From the NCBI GenBank assembly GCA_948852945.1, contig CAQPBJ010000009.1:16012-80011 (forward strand): a DNA stretch of 64,000 nucleotides, written 5' to 3'. This DNA is from an uncultured Clostridia bacterium (lineage in GTDB: Bacteria > Bacillota > Clostridia > TANB77 > CAG-508). The notes below the pieces were generated by a model that worked only from the letters and a program-made list of their open reading frames with translations, was not told the origin of the DNA and ran no database searches. Position numbers and translations under genes: made by a program. Numbering within the stretch: position 1 is the first letter of the stretch; every line of letters begins with the position of its first letter. Positions 43,415 through 52,475 of this stretch are shown piece after piece.

Positions 43415-45267
43415 CTTTTTACATAACCTCCTAAATATGCTTCCAGTGTTAATCCATATAATCCAAAAGGTCTATCTAACTCGTCTGTATAAATTTTCAT
43501 AGATATATCTATAATCTTTTTTTCTTTTATTTTTGTTACTAAATAATCATTGTTCTTATTGCTAAAGTCCAAATTATTAAAATCAATATTAGTAAAGTCG
43601 AATCCAGTCATTGCGTATTCTGCAATGTATTTATATTCGTCCATCATTTTATTAGTTTTTTTGGCTATTTTTACTTTACTATTAGGTATTTGTTTTAATT
43701 TTATAATTCCGCCTTTTTTGTTAGTTGTTTTATAATGATTTGAGCTTCCAAAAGTATCTCTTGGAGTTGTCCAATATGCTATTATTGGTTCTCCGTTATC
43801 ATTAGTACCTTCTAAAATTCCTATTCTCCCATTACTAAATCCTAGTAATAATATCCCTCTGTACTCTCTTAAAAGTTCTAATTTTGATGTTTCTTTACTA
43901 AATCCGTCCCAGTAATACCACTCATATTCTCTGCCATTTATTCCTTTGAACAACTGTCTTGAATCTGCTAAAAATATCTTGCCATTTACAAGGCATAATA
44001 AATACCCTTGCCATTCAATAAGGGTTGTATCTTCAAAATTACTTTCATTAATCATTTTAGAATCTACTAATGTACTTCTATGTGTTAATACTTGCTCTGA
44101 CTGTATATTTCCACTTATTCCTTCTAAGCCATTTTTAGTCATAAATACTATATCATCATTAAAGTTGCAGCTATCAGAGTAACAACCTATTGATATATTT
44201 CCCTGCGCAGATGGATATATTTTTCCATTTGTTGTATCTAATGTAGGAGTATGATAATATATCGTATTATTTTGTTGATTAGATTCTTTAAATACCCATA
44301 GCAAGTTATTTCCTACACAAATACTTTTAATTGCTGAATTATCCATTCCATCTTGATAATAGTCTAAGTCTGATACATATGAAGGCTCTTCTAATTTACA
44401 ATGAAACAAAGCATTTCCAAAGTCAGGATTTCCAGCAAAAAACACTCTATTATCAAATACTTGAACAAGAGTGCAATTACTTATTCTATTTATATATCCA
44501 TCTATTGTTTTTGAAAATTCTACATATACATTATCTCTTTCGCTTAGTGATGGTTCTTCTGGTGCTGTATTAAAAGTTATAATACCCAAAGCTCTATTTA
44601 CAGTAAAATCTGTATTTTCTACTAAAGTTACGTCATTTACTGTAATAATAACTTCATCAGTATCTATATTAGTAGCATCTAATACATACTTCGTTGATTT
44701 ACCATCTGCTACAAATTGATTTTTTCTTTTTGGTTGTAATACGTTTATTGTTTGATAATCTTCTCCTCCGCCACTTGGTTCTCTTCCTATAGTTGTTGTT
44801 GGAATATATGCTTTACTACTAACTGGTTTTACTTCTGTTCCATCATAGAAAAGATAGTTTTTACCATCTAAAATATATAGAATATTCATAAATACAAAGA
44901 AAACACTTTTTCTTCTATTCATATCATCATACAATACTTCAAAATCTTCTATATTACTTGAAGGATAATTAGTCCATTTATATAGTTTTGTTCCTGAATG
45001 TACTACAACTATTGTGCCTTTATTATATTCATAAAAATATATTCCAAAAACATTATCATTCAAATTAGCTAATTCTCTATATCCTGGTCTAGTTTGTAAA
45101 CATTCACCGCTACTAGTATAATTTTTATACATATTTAAAGCATCTGGGCTTCTATTTAAAGCTACTCTACTAGAATCGTTTAAGAAATCTACACCAGCCA
45201 AGTTGTTATAATTTCTTGTAATTGGTGATGCTACTGTTCTTGGACTTAACATATTACTAGATGACAT
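43411..45267 (-). CDS. Phage stabilisation protein (P22 gp10-like)
   Basis: 618 aa, almost all beta strands in repeated blades: DNVFGIYFYEYNKGTIVVVH, KSVFFVFMNILYILDGKNYL, NNLLWVFKESNQ, GLEGISGNIQSEQVLTHRS and GILLLGFSNGRIGILEG. The N-terminus GVDFLNDSSRVALNRSPDAL, then NMYKNYTSSGECLQTRPGYR, is typical of the tail-plugging protein family that includes P22 gp10. It seals the portal after packaging. Directly after the head-tail adaptor gene. The presence of this protein instead of tube and tape-measure genes supports a short-tailed virion. Confidence 0.78.
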   Translation of the reverse strand: MSSSNMLSPRTVASPITRNYNNLAGVDFLNDSSRVALNRSPDALNMYKNYTSSGECLQTRPGYRELANLNDNVFGIYFYEYNKGTIVVVHSGTKLYKWTNYPSSNIEDFEVLYDDMNRRKSVFFVFMNILYILDGKNYLFYDGTEVKPVSSKAYIPTTTIGREPSGGGEDYQTINVLQPKRKNQFVADGKSTKYVLDATNIDTDEVIITVNDVTLVENTDFTVNRALGIITFNTAPEEPSLSERDNVYVEFSKTIDGYINRISNCTLVQVFDNRVFFAGNPDFGNALFHCKLEEPSYVSDLDYYQDGMDNSAIKSICVGNNLLWVFKESNQQNNTIYYHTPTLDTTNGKIYPSAQGNISIGCYSDSCNFNDDIVFMTKNGLEGISGNIQSEQVLTHRSTLVDSKMINESNFEDTTLIEWQGYLLCLVNGKIFLADSRQLFKGINGREYEWYYWDGFSKETSKLELLREYRGILLLGFSNGRIGILEGTNDNGEPIIAYWTTPRDTFGSSNHYKTTNKKGGIIKLKQIPNSKVKIAKKTNKMMDEYKYIAEYAMTGFDFTNIDFNNLDFSNKNNDYLVTKIKEKKIIDISMKIYTDELDRPFGLYGLTLEAYLGGYVKR

Positions 45268-45279
45268 TGTTTTTCCTTT

Positions 45280-45882
45280 CTAAATGTCATATCCACCATC
45301 AATATGAACATGCATTTCTTCTTTTCCTGAAAATAAACTTTGCAATTCCATACGATATTTGTTTTCAAAAGCTGTATAATCAACACTTTTGTCTATCTTT
45401 AATATATCTGATGCTACAGCATAAGGAAGTAAATATTGAATATCTTTGTCAATATCAAACTTATATGTATCTTCTCCCTTTTCTTCTATATCTGATGGAA
45501 TCTCTTTTGGATATCCATAATACCTAAGTATATGAGTACCTTTAATTTTGGTATTTATATATAATTTCTTTCCTACACGATAGTAATCTGCTTGATTTCC
45601 TCTTATATTATTTGTCTCACTATCTTGTACGATTATGTCTTTAATTACGTATACATCACTTGGTAAATCAAACTCTTGAAAGTTATCATTCTCAGTTTCT
45701 TCTTTATCATCGAAAGTATAATCTTTTTCTACTCTCTTTAGTCTTGCTATATTCATTAAACAAGTATTATATATCGACACCAGTCTTGTTTGTATATCTG
45801 TATCATCTGTTAAAAATTCCGAATCTGGATTAAATTCTTCTATTAGTGATAACGTTATTTTTTTATTATCAAGATAATTCAT
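45280..45882 (-). CDS. Head-tail adaptor / tail accessory protein
   Basis: 200 aa, alpha/beta: NIARLKRVEKDYTF helix, then DLPSDVYVIKDIIVQDSETN and the strand pair KKLYINTKIKGTHILRYYGY. The end DIQYLLPYAVASDILKIDK is a pattern seen in gp4/gp6-like adaptor proteins, whose C-terminal helices contact the portal. Gene order (coat, small protein, this, gp10-like) matches the neck module of P22-like phages. Assignment rests mainly on order and fold pattern. Confidence 0.62.
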   Translation of the reverse strand: MNYLDNKKITLSLIEEFNPDSEFLTDDTDIQTRLVSIYNTCLMNIARLKRVEKDYTFDDKEETENDNFQEFDLPSDVYVIKDIIVQDSETNNIRGNQADYYRVGKKLYINTKIKGTHILRYYGYPKEIPSDIEEKGEDTYKFDIDKDIQYLLPYAVASDILKIDKSVDYTAFENKYRMELQSLFSGKEEMHVHIDGGYDI

Positions 45883-45887
45883 AACAA

Positions 45888-46235
45888 CTATTCACCTTTC
45901 TCATATCTATCTACAACATCTTTTTTAGCTGCTATTATTTCTAAAGCTTCTTCTGGTGTACATACATCATATGGTGGTTTTATATATCCATTAGTTTCAT
46001 CAAATAACAATATACTTCCATTAGGTAAATCCATTATTATTTCTGTTTTTATTAAAGTATCTTCTTTATTTGTTTCTACATATGTGTATAATTTATTCTT
46101 TCTTAATTTTTGATGTATTTTTTGTCCTACGTCTTTTAGTTCATTTGTAAACTCTGCTGTTGTGTTTGATTTCACTATTATTCCTCTGTCTATATCTAAA
46201 GTTGGTCTTGCTATAAATTTTTGTAAATTTTCCAT
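45888..46235 (-). CDS. Small head/neck protein
   Basis: 115 aa; mixed alpha/beta, with a strand stretch EDTLIKTEIIMDLPNGSILL then FDETNGYIKPPYDVCTPEE. No family recognised. It lies between coat protein and adaptor, downstream of the coat terminator and of a tRNA-like hairpin in its leader. Possibly a decoration or neck-fitting protein. Confidence 0.6.
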   Translation of the reverse strand: MENLQKFIARPTLDIDRGIIVKSNTTAEFTNELKDVGQKIHQKLRKNKLYTYVETNKEDTLIKTEIIMDLPNGSILLFDETNGYIKPPYDVCTPEEALEIIAAKKDVVDRYEKGE

Positions 46236-46257
46236 CTTCTTTATTTCCTTTCTTTTT

Positions 46258-46297
46258 CGCTTTTGTCAGATTCGAACTGACTTTCTCCTTTTAAGCG
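46258..46297 (-). other. tRNA-like T-arm/acceptor hairpin in the mRNA leader
   Basis: On the minus strand CGCTT ... GTCAG-TTCGAAT-CTGAC-AAAAGCG. The middle is a perfect 5-bp T stem with a canonical TTCGAAT loop, followed by a 7-base strand whose last five bases pair with the CGCTT 12 bases before the stem. D and anticodon arms are missing. It could be a decayed tRNA gene or a tRNA mimic in the leader of the 115-aa gene. Confidence 0.5.
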
Positions 46298-46299
46298 AT

Positions 46300-46326
46300 A
46301 TAAAAGGGACTCATATGAATCCCTTT
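46300..46326 (-). terminator. Weak terminator after the coat gene
   Basis: AAAGGGATTCATATGAGTCCCTTT hairpin followed by TATAT on the minus strand, just after the coat stop. Partial termination here would raise coat protein above downstream products. Confidence 0.65.
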
Positions 46327-46328
46327 GT

Positions 46329-47183
46329 TTATACTGGTATTTTTAAATCTATTAATTCTTTTTGTTTTATAATTTTGATACCATGAGTATCTAATCCTCT
46401 TATGTAATCTGCAAAATAATCTTGGTGTCTTCCTGCTTCAACATCATTAATTTGTCCCGCAAATGCAATAGCATTTTTAGATCTTACAATGCAATGTACA
46501 TGTGTATCGTCTTTATATACACCGTTAGACATATATACTTCAAAAGTATCATACATACCAACTTGTCCCCTTTTGATTAATTCAGGATTGTTAGTATTAA
46601 GTTCCACTAAGTTGTTTTTAAAAGCCATATATATAGCTGGACTTAATTCTATAACACCTCCACCAAGAAAATCATTTTCTCTTAGTTTTACAATAGCTTC
46701 GTCTATTGCTGTTTTTATTGCAGCTTGTGTTTTTCCTGAAGCAGTAATTATGTTTGTTGCTCCTTCTTTGTATGTAGTATTTTTAGCCTTTTCATCTACT
46801 GATGATTGTGCAACACCTGCAACTAATTTTCCTACTAAGTCATCTCTTTTCTTTGCTAATGCATCTGTTGCTTTTTCTTGATATTTGTTTCTTAAGCCTG
46901 GAACGGATTGTGCTTCATCAACATCATGTACTAAGAAAGCAAAATAGTTAGCAATATCAATAGTTAATAATTGCTCGCCATCTGACATTTCTTCATAGTT
47001 AATTTTATCTCCTGTATAGATTCCTATTGTTGGGTCTCCTACTGATAAGATTTTTACTGTTCTAGCATATTTACAATCTCCGTCATATTCTGTATTACAG
47101 TTTTGTATTAATATACATTTTCTTTTTAATTCGTCTAATATTCTTTTAGACCATATTGTTTGAATAAAATTTTTAACTGACAT
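46329..47183 (-). CDS. Major capsid (coat) protein
   Basis: 284 aa. Follows the scaffold gene and is set off by a terminator. The N-terminal segment SVKNFIQTIWSKRILDELKR, then TVKILSVGDPTIGIYTGDKI and DIANYFAFLVHDVDEAQSVPG, with a C-terminal YKDDTHVHCIVRSKNAIAFA, fit the P22-type/HK97-fold coat group widespread in Firmicute phages. Small size implies no large insertion domain. Identification rests on order (portal, scaffold, coat) plus these segments. Confidence 0.85.
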   Translation of the reverse strand: MSVKNFIQTIWSKRILDELKRKCILIQNCNTEYDGDCKYARTVKILSVGDPTIGIYTGDKINYEEMSDGEQLLTIDIANYFAFLVHDVDEAQSVPGLRNKYQEKATDALAKKRDDLVGKLVAGVAQSSVDEKAKNTTYKEGATNIITASGKTQAAIKTAIDEAIVKLRENDFLGGGVIELSPAIYMAFKNNLVELNTNNPELIKRGQVGMYDTFEVYMSNGVYKDDTHVHCIVRSKNAIAFAGQINDVEAGRHQDYFADYIRGLDTHGIKIIKQKELIDLKIPV

Positions 47184-47240
47184 AATTTAATTCTCCTTTT
47201 TCATTTTTTTATAATAACAGAAGAATTTATATCTTCTGTT

Positions 47241-48098
47241 TTATTTCCATTTACTTGCAGAGTCTTCAATAGCTTTCCATAGTTTTGGATTCCTATTAAA
47301 ATCTTCTACAGTAAATTTTTCTGCTTCTTCTTTTGTGTAGAAGTCTTTTACTTCCACAGCATTTTTATTGCTACCTTTCATACTGCCAGGTGTTTTTGGT
47401 TGTTGTTTTTGTATACCATTAATTTTTTTATAATCATTATAGATTTCAATTAATGGTATATTTGCAGCATATCTACTAGCAAATTTTTTGAATTTGTCTG
47501 ATTCTATAATAGAACTATCAGCACCTTGTTTTGTAAGTTCAGCTTTAGCATTTCTTATAGATAATTCACTGCAAACAATCTTAAATGCTTCGTCTTCTCT
47601 CGCTGTTCTTTTTTTGTTTGCTAATTCATTAGCAACACTATTCATTTCTTCTTCACCTAGTTCAATAATGCTTCTAGCATCAGCTTGTCCTAGTATTTTT
47701 TCTTCCTCGTCATCTCTATAACTCACATTGTGATTTATTTCGATTCCTTGGTCTTTGTAGAACTCATCTAATGAATTTGTGATATTATCAATATCCTCAC
47801 CATTATTTTTTCCCAACCCCTGACGTAATGTATTTTCTAATTTTTTGTATTTAAGCATTTCCTTTTTGTGTTGTTTGTTTTCTCGTATTACTCTATTTTC
47901 TATCATCTTGTCTACTTCTTCTTTTGTATACATCTTAGGTTGTTCTTGCGGTTCTGTATCAGTAGCGTCGACATTTTCTCCTGATACTTCACTTTCTTCA
48001 TTATTTTGTTGGGCTTGAGTTTTTTGATTATCCACCTCTAAATTCTCATTATCCTCAACATATAGTTCGTTTTGTTCTACGCTTTCATTTTCTTCCAT
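47241..48098 (-). CDS. Capsid scaffold protein
   Basis: 285 aa, strongly acidic N-terminus (Glu/Asn/Gln-rich, ~1-55), then helical: YTKEEVDKMIENRVIRENKQ. The C-terminus is basic, with KKINGIQKQQPKTPGSMKG and a final KLWKAIEDSASKWK. A charged, helical, scaffold-type protein directly before the coat gene. It directs coat assembly and is normally absent from mature virions. Confidence 0.82.
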   Translation of the reverse strand: MEENESVEQNELYVEDNENLEVDNQKTQAQQNNEESEVSGENVDATDTEPQEQPKMYTKEEVDKMIENRVIRENKQHKKEMLKYKKLENTLRQGLGKNNGEDIDNITNSLDEFYKDQGIEINHNVSYRDDEEEKILGQADARSIIELGEEEMNSVANELANKKRTAREDEAFKIVCSELSIRNAKAELTKQGADSSIIESDKFKKFASRYAANIPLIEIYNDYKKINGIQKQQPKTPGSMKGSNKNAVEVKDFYTKEEAEKFTVEDFNRNPKLWKAIEDSASKWK

Positions 48099-48186
48099 AT
48101 TATGGACCTCCTATTTTTTATTTTTGTTAATAGAGTTTTGTTTCTCTATCGCCTACTTTATATATGCCACTTAGCAGTTTAGGCAT

Positions 48187-48211
48187 AAAAAAAGAACCTT
48201 TTTAAAAGTTC
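48187..48211 (-). terminator. Hairpin with T7 run after the zinc-ribbon gene
   Basis: GAACTTTTAAAAAGGTTC then seven T on the minus strand, between the 37-aa gene and the scaffold gene. Confidence 0.7.
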
Positions 48212-48222
48212 AATATTAATAA

Positions 48223-48336
48223 CTATTTAATTGCTACGATTACTTTTGAATCGCATTGTGGACATCTCATTTCTATTTCTTCACCATTGTTTCTTTCCAC
48301 TTTCATTTCTACTAATCCACATTTTTCGCATTTCAT
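48223..48336 (-). CDS. 37-aa zinc-ribbon protein (Com-like)
   Basis: Too short for default ORF cut-offs. ATG after GGAGTGAG, 1 base from the portal stop. MKCEKCGLVEMKVERNN, then a second CxxC in MRCPQCDSKVIVAIK: one four-cysteine zinc ribbon and nothing else. It resembles the Com/rubredoxin-like mini-ribbons of Mu-like and other phages, where Com regulates translation by binding RNA. Its place between portal and scaffold suggests RNA binding or head assembly; unproven. Confidence 0.75.
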   Translation of the reverse strand: MKCEKCGLVEMKVERNNGEEIEMRCPQCDSKVIVAIK

Positions 48337-48337
48337 A

Positions 48338-50203
48338 TTATCTCACTCCATTTAAAATTTCTTGTGCTTGCGCCTCTGTTTGATTTGCAATATCATTCAT
48401 TTGCACATCTTGTTCTATTTGATTAGCTTTTTGATCTAACATCATTCCTTTTTCAAGTTCTGCTGCTTTTTGGTTTGCTTGTTCTTCTATTGCTTGAACT
48501 TGTTTTTGTTTCTCTATTCTTCTTCTAATTAATGATACTAATTTACGTTTATTCATCACTGAATCAGTATCTAACAATTCTACGTACTCTTCAAATGTTA
48601 TTTTTTCTTTAACTAATAGATTTTCGAACGACTGTTCTTGAGCATATTTATCATATGCTGATTTTGGTGTGATTTCTATTTTTATAAATGGTTTTAATTT
48701 CTCTAATTGTTCATATGATACTGTGGACATTTCATATTTTTTAGTTCCATCTTGTATATCTTTTAAATCTTTATTGTCTATAGGAGTAAATACATTCATG
48801 CCATTAACATTATAAGCTCTCCATATATCAAAAATAATCATTCCTATATCTTCTAATACTTCTGTTGCTTTGTTTGATTGTTCTATCAATGGTTGTTGAG
48901 CTGCTTCTTGTACTGCAAGAATTGCTTTTCCTGACGCTTGTTCTGGGTTTACTGAACCTGTAACAACATCCCCCGCATTTGCCAATTCTTTTGTTGTTTG
49001 TATTAATTCATTTTGTAAATTCACCGCCTCTGATGATGTTTGTGTTGGATGTAGATATCCTATACACTTATTAATATCGTCTACTACACCATTTAATTCT
49101 ATTCTTCCACCAACTTTATTTAATGCACTTGGATTCTTAATTTTTTCTATATCCACGACTTGTTTAGGATAAGCTATTTGTTGAATTATAAAAGCTCTTC
49201 TTTGTAGTGTTTTGTTTGTTTCTATTTGATTTTCTATTAATGGTTCTACTTCTCCTAAGCCTCTAGCACTACCATAAACATCTTCCCAAATCATATGAGC
49301 TAAAGGATAACATTTTAATCCCATATCTTCATCTTTTACTATTACTACTGTTTTAGTTGACTGAGTATAGTGTACTGTTCCATTCTTTTTATATAATTTT
49401 GTTATTACTAGCACTTGGTCATCTACTTCTTCTTTTGCTGCATCTCCAGCTTGCTCAAATACATCTTTATCTGCTTGTATTTTTGAAATTTCTTCTGGTT
49501 CAACTTCATTTTCTTTTGCTAGTTGACGTACACTATCTAAATCCATTCTTTTTTTGATTAGTATATAGGGTTGTCTTTGAATGTCTGGTTCGTTTTCATT
49601 ACCATAAAATACATCTAATGGATTTAATATTTCTGCTTCTATATCTCCTTTAACTATTTTATGCATTAACTCTGTAGCTTCTTCGTTATAATCTTTTATA
49701 TCGTCTTGTTCTTCTATCTGATTAACATTCTCTGTTTCTCTATATTCTTCACTATTCTTATTTTCTTTTTTCTTCTCTTCTAGCTCTTTGAAATAGAAAT
49801 ATAGTATACCTTCGCCTAATATCGCCGAATCCTTTTTCATTCTTCTATATAATCTATCCATTTTCATTTGTTCCCAGATAACCGATATATGTGAATTTAA
49901 TTTGTTGCATACTTTATCCATTTCTTCATGTTCTGCTAATGAATCATAGTTATTAGACATTATAATTATTTCATAATCCTTAGTATTTAAGTTTGATACT
50001 TTGTATTTTACTATCGGTTTTATAAAGTTATATTGTACTAATGGCATATTTCCTAGTTTAGCTCCATGCCATTGATCACCTAAATACATTCGTATATTCC
50101 TATTAGCTTTTTCAAAGAAATTCTGTTTCTGTAGAAAGCTTTTTCCTTTTTCATAAAGTTGCCACTCATTAGTTTCTTTGATTTCTTCATCTTCTAAACT
50201 CAT
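48338..50203 (-). CDS. Portal protein (P22-like)
   Basis: 621 aa. NRNIRMYLGDQWHGAKLG near the N-terminus, QYNFIKPIVKYKVSNLNTKD, RRMKKDSAILGEGILYFYFK, ILNPLDVFYGNENEPDIQRQ, YPLAHMIWEDVYGSARGLGE and TGSVNPEQASGKAILAVQEA are the usual series of portal motifs. The C-terminal ~60 residues form a Gln/Glu-rich coiled coil like the P22 barrel. It forms the dodecameric DNA channel and docks the terminase. Follows the small membrane gene by 3 bases. Confidence 0.92.
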   Translation of the reverse strand: MSLEDEEIKETNEWQLYEKGKSFLQKQNFFEKANRNIRMYLGDQWHGAKLGNMPLVQYNFIKPIVKYKVSNLNTKDYEIIIMSNNYDSLAEHEEMDKVCNKLNSHISVIWEQMKMDRLYRRMKKDSAILGEGILYFYFKELEEKKKENKNSEEYRETENVNQIEEQDDIKDYNEEATELMHKIVKGDIEAEILNPLDVFYGNENEPDIQRQPYILIKKRMDLDSVRQLAKENEVEPEEISKIQADKDVFEQAGDAAKEEVDDQVLVITKLYKKNGTVHYTQSTKTVVIVKDEDMGLKCYPLAHMIWEDVYGSARGLGEVEPLIENQIETNKTLQRRAFIIQQIAYPKQVVDIEKIKNPSALNKVGGRIELNGVVDDINKCIGYLHPTQTSSEAVNLQNELIQTTKELANAGDVVTGSVNPEQASGKAILAVQEAAQQPLIEQSNKATEVLEDIGMIIFDIWRAYNVNGMNVFTPIDNKDLKDIQDGTKKYEMSTVSYEQLEKLKPFIKIEITPKSAYDKYAQEQSFENLLVKEKITFEEYVELLDTDSVMNKRKLVSLIRRRIEKQKQVQAIEEQANQKAAELEKGMMLDQKANQIEQDVQMNDIANQTEAQAQEILNGVR

Positions 50204-50206
50204 ATT

Positions 50207-50452
50207 TTATCCTTTCTGACTTGTTTCAAAACCATCATAATTATTCAAGTTTTCCCAAACCTTTTTAAATTCTTCTTCTTTCTCTTTTTCTTCCTTCTGC
50301 TCTTTTTTAGCAAGTTTAGGCTTCAATATATTTACGATTTTTCTTCCTCTCTTTTGCTTTTCTTCTTGCTTTTGATTTGAGAATTTATAGCATAAAAAAT
50401 ATCCTATGAGTACACATAGAACATAGAATATTGAATTTATAATATTAAGCAT
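50207..50452 (-). CDS. Small membrane protein with charged tail
   Basis: 81 aa. Helix ~6-26 (SIFYVLCVLIGYFLCYKF) and then a Lys/Glu-rich tail. ATG after AAGGAGAAGG and overlapping the 50-aa gene by 8 bases. No family recognised. Position between terminase and portal suggests a packaging-time or accessory role, but nothing specific. Confidence 0.62.
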   Translation of the reverse strand: MLNIINSIFYVLCVLIGYFLCYKFSNQKQEEKQKRGRKIVNILKPKLAKKEQKEEKEKEEEFKKVWENLNNYDGFETSQKG

Positions 50453-50597
50453 CTTCCTTCTCCTTATTAGTCGTTTTCTTTTTACTTGCTGTTTTCTTTT
50501 CTTTTGGTTTATTCTCTATTGTTGGTTCTTCCATTATACTTTCTTTTATTTCGCCTCTTTCTATTGCTAGTTTTTGTCTTAACACTTTCTTTTTCAT
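50445..50597 (-). CDS. 50-aa lysine-rich protein
   Basis: Short ORF with AAGGAG seven bases before the ATG. The sequence is very basic in its second half (KEKKTASKKKTTNKEKEDA), with an acidic middle. Overlaps the following gene (ATGCTTAA junction). Probably nucleic-acid binding or disordered; no family recognised. Confidence 0.6.
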   Translation of the reverse strand: MKKKVLRQKLAIERGEIKESIMEEPTIENKPKEKKTASKKKTTNKEKEDA

Positions 50598-50611
50598 ATT
50601 TTTACTCCTTT

Positions 50612-52069
50612 TTATATAACTACAATCTCACTTCCATAATCTTGATAAACATCGTTACTTGATTGTTTTTCCGCATCAAAATTAAAATAATCTTTGTTAT
50701 TGCTTATGACTTCTACTTTCATTCTTTGTTGTGTTCTAGCATAATACACAATAGCTAATGCCATAATTAAATCATCATGTGCGCCTTCTTGTGCTTCTGG
50801 TCTGCCTTTAGTATTTCTAACAAAAGTTAGCATTTCTTCTAAAGTATCTTTATCCATAATTAATTCTGCATGTTCATTAATAATCTCTTGTAACATTGAC
50901 AATATTAATGGTCTTGTTATAGCTGTCGTTTTAAATCCAAAGCTTTTAATATGTTTATCGGTATAATTATCTTCACGTTCTCTAACATACTGTTTATGAT
51001 ATCCATATTCGTATAGTTTTTTAATTGGATATGTGTCAAAGTTAGCTTCTATTGCTATTAAAGCTTCATTGTAGTACATTCCTAAGCAATACATTTGCCT
51101 AGTATATTCATCTGCATCAAATTGTTTCCTTAATTTACAAACTTGTTTTCCAGTAATATTATCTATTACTTGTCCTATAAAATAGTCACTACCTTCTCCT
51201 GCTGTATCTCCTGCTAGAACATACGGATATCCTTTTTTAGGAATATCATATATATCTATAAAGCCTTCTTTATCCTCCACGAATTTTACATTACTTATTT
51301 TATTGTTATTTATGTCATAAATAAAAGAACCTCTTTTTAATGGTTCCTTTATCTCTCTTAATCTATAAGTTATCTTTTTAGCATCAAAAAATGTTTTTCC
51401 TAAAACTCCCCATTCACCTAAACAATAAACTGCATAATAATATGGATCTGTCTCTTTAAATGCTTCCAAAGTTTTTCTATCTTCATCAGTTAAGTATTTA
51501 TTATCTTTATATGTACTATGACATACAGTTGCTATTCCTGAATCAATAAAATGTCTTTTAATCCAATGATTTATACTTACTGGATTAAATGATAGTACCA
51601 TTTGCTTATCTGATGTACCACCACGCATTCTAACTTTTAATTGATTTATTGCTACTTCTTGACATTCTGTTGCTTCTTCTACCCAAACGTCCGTTAATTC
51701 GCCATTTTCAAAAGTTACAGATTTTATTTTCTCTGCGTCATCTAGTCCCCTAAATATAATTTCGTTACCATTTACACATTTTATTCTTAAATTTGATTCT
51801 GATACTTTAAATAGTGAATCTACTTTCCATTCAGATATTATATGTTTTAATAAAGCAAATGTAGAATCTCTATTAGTATTCCCTGTTTGTCTTACTACTA
51901 GTAGATTCATTTTTTGATTTAAACATTTATAGATATATCTTTGAGCAATAAAATAACTTTTTCCTGATGAACCTCCACCATAAAATATTAGATATCTACT
52001 TTTATCATTTAAAAAAGGTTTGTAAATATCATTAAATATTTTATAACTTATTGTTATATTAACATTCAT
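50612..52069 (-). CDS. terL: Terminase large subunit (PBSX-type, Terminase_3)
   Basis: 485 aa. ATPase: Walker A GGGSSGKSYF (~31-40), an adenine-binding RQTGNTNRDS, Walker B DVWVEEATE, and the coupling-motif stretch LSFNPVS. RNase H-like nuclease: VLAGDTAGEGSD (first Asp), IAIEANFDT (middle acidic) and EGAHDDLIMALAI (last Asp). It cuts and pumps DNA into the prohead. ATG overlaps the small-subunit stop by 11 bases with a weak site (AAAGGT), suggesting coupling. Confidence 0.96.
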   Translation of the reverse strand: MNVNITISYKIFNDIYKPFLNDKSRYLIFYGGGSSGKSYFIAQRYIYKCLNQKMNLLVVRQTGNTNRDSTFALLKHIISEWKVDSLFKVSESNLRIKCVNGNEIIFRGLDDAEKIKSVTFENGELTDVWVEEATECQEVAINQLKVRMRGGTSDKQMVLSFNPVSINHWIKRHFIDSGIATVCHSTYKDNKYLTDEDRKTLEAFKETDPYYYAVYCLGEWGVLGKTFFDAKKITYRLREIKEPLKRGSFIYDINNNKISNVKFVEDKEGFIDIYDIPKKGYPYVLAGDTAGEGSDYFIGQVIDNITGKQVCKLRKQFDADEYTRQMYCLGMYYNEALIAIEANFDTYPIKKLYEYGYHKQYVREREDNYTDKHIKSFGFKTTAITRPLILSMLQEIINEHAELIMDKDTLEEMLTFVRNTKGRPEAQEGAHDDLIMALAIVYYARTQQRMKVEVISNNKDYFNFDAEKQSSNDVYQDYGSEIVVI

Positions 52070-52475
52070 CTGTTAGAGTTACCTTTATTTCAGTTTCTAT
52101 ATTTCCTGATATCTCTTTTTTATCTATAAATGTACCATACCTTTTTCCTAATAGTTCCGCACACCTTATTCTATCTTGTATAGATGCAGCATGTCCTGAT
52201 TGATTTTTTTCCTCTCCTCGCATTACTTTTGTTAAATATTGCAGTACTTCATCTTGTGTGGCTATTCTTTTATACTCTTTTTCTTCTAGTTTTATCTTTA
52301 TGAATCTATCTAGTTTTGACAAGTTTTCTGAACCTATGCGATTTAGATTATCTCCTCTATAGCCTGCTCTTTTGGCACTTTCTGTTGCATTAGCTGTTTC
52401 AATATAATAATCTATAAACCTTTTTTGCTTTTCTGTTAATTGCTCATATTCTTTTTTTATTTTTTCATTCTCCAT
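52059..52475 (-). CDS. terS: Terminase small subunit
   Basis: 138 aa from the ATG at 52475, placed by AAGGAAGTGAG. An upstream in-frame ATG (52511) has no site and lies within another small ORF. LTEKQKRFIDYYIETANATE, then SAKRAGYRGD, is the helix-turn-helix DNA-recognition segment of the Terminase_2 family. Helical oligomerisation core and a flexible C-terminus (KEISGNIETEIKVTLTDEC) for contacting the large subunit. Confidence 0.93.
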   Translation of the reverse strand: MENEKIKKEYEQLTEKQKRFIDYYIETANATESAKRAGYRGDNLNRIGSENLSKLDRFIKIKLEEKEYKRIATQDEVLQYLTKVMRGEEKNQSGHAASIQDRIRCAELLGKRYGTFIDKKEISGNIETEIKVTLTDEC

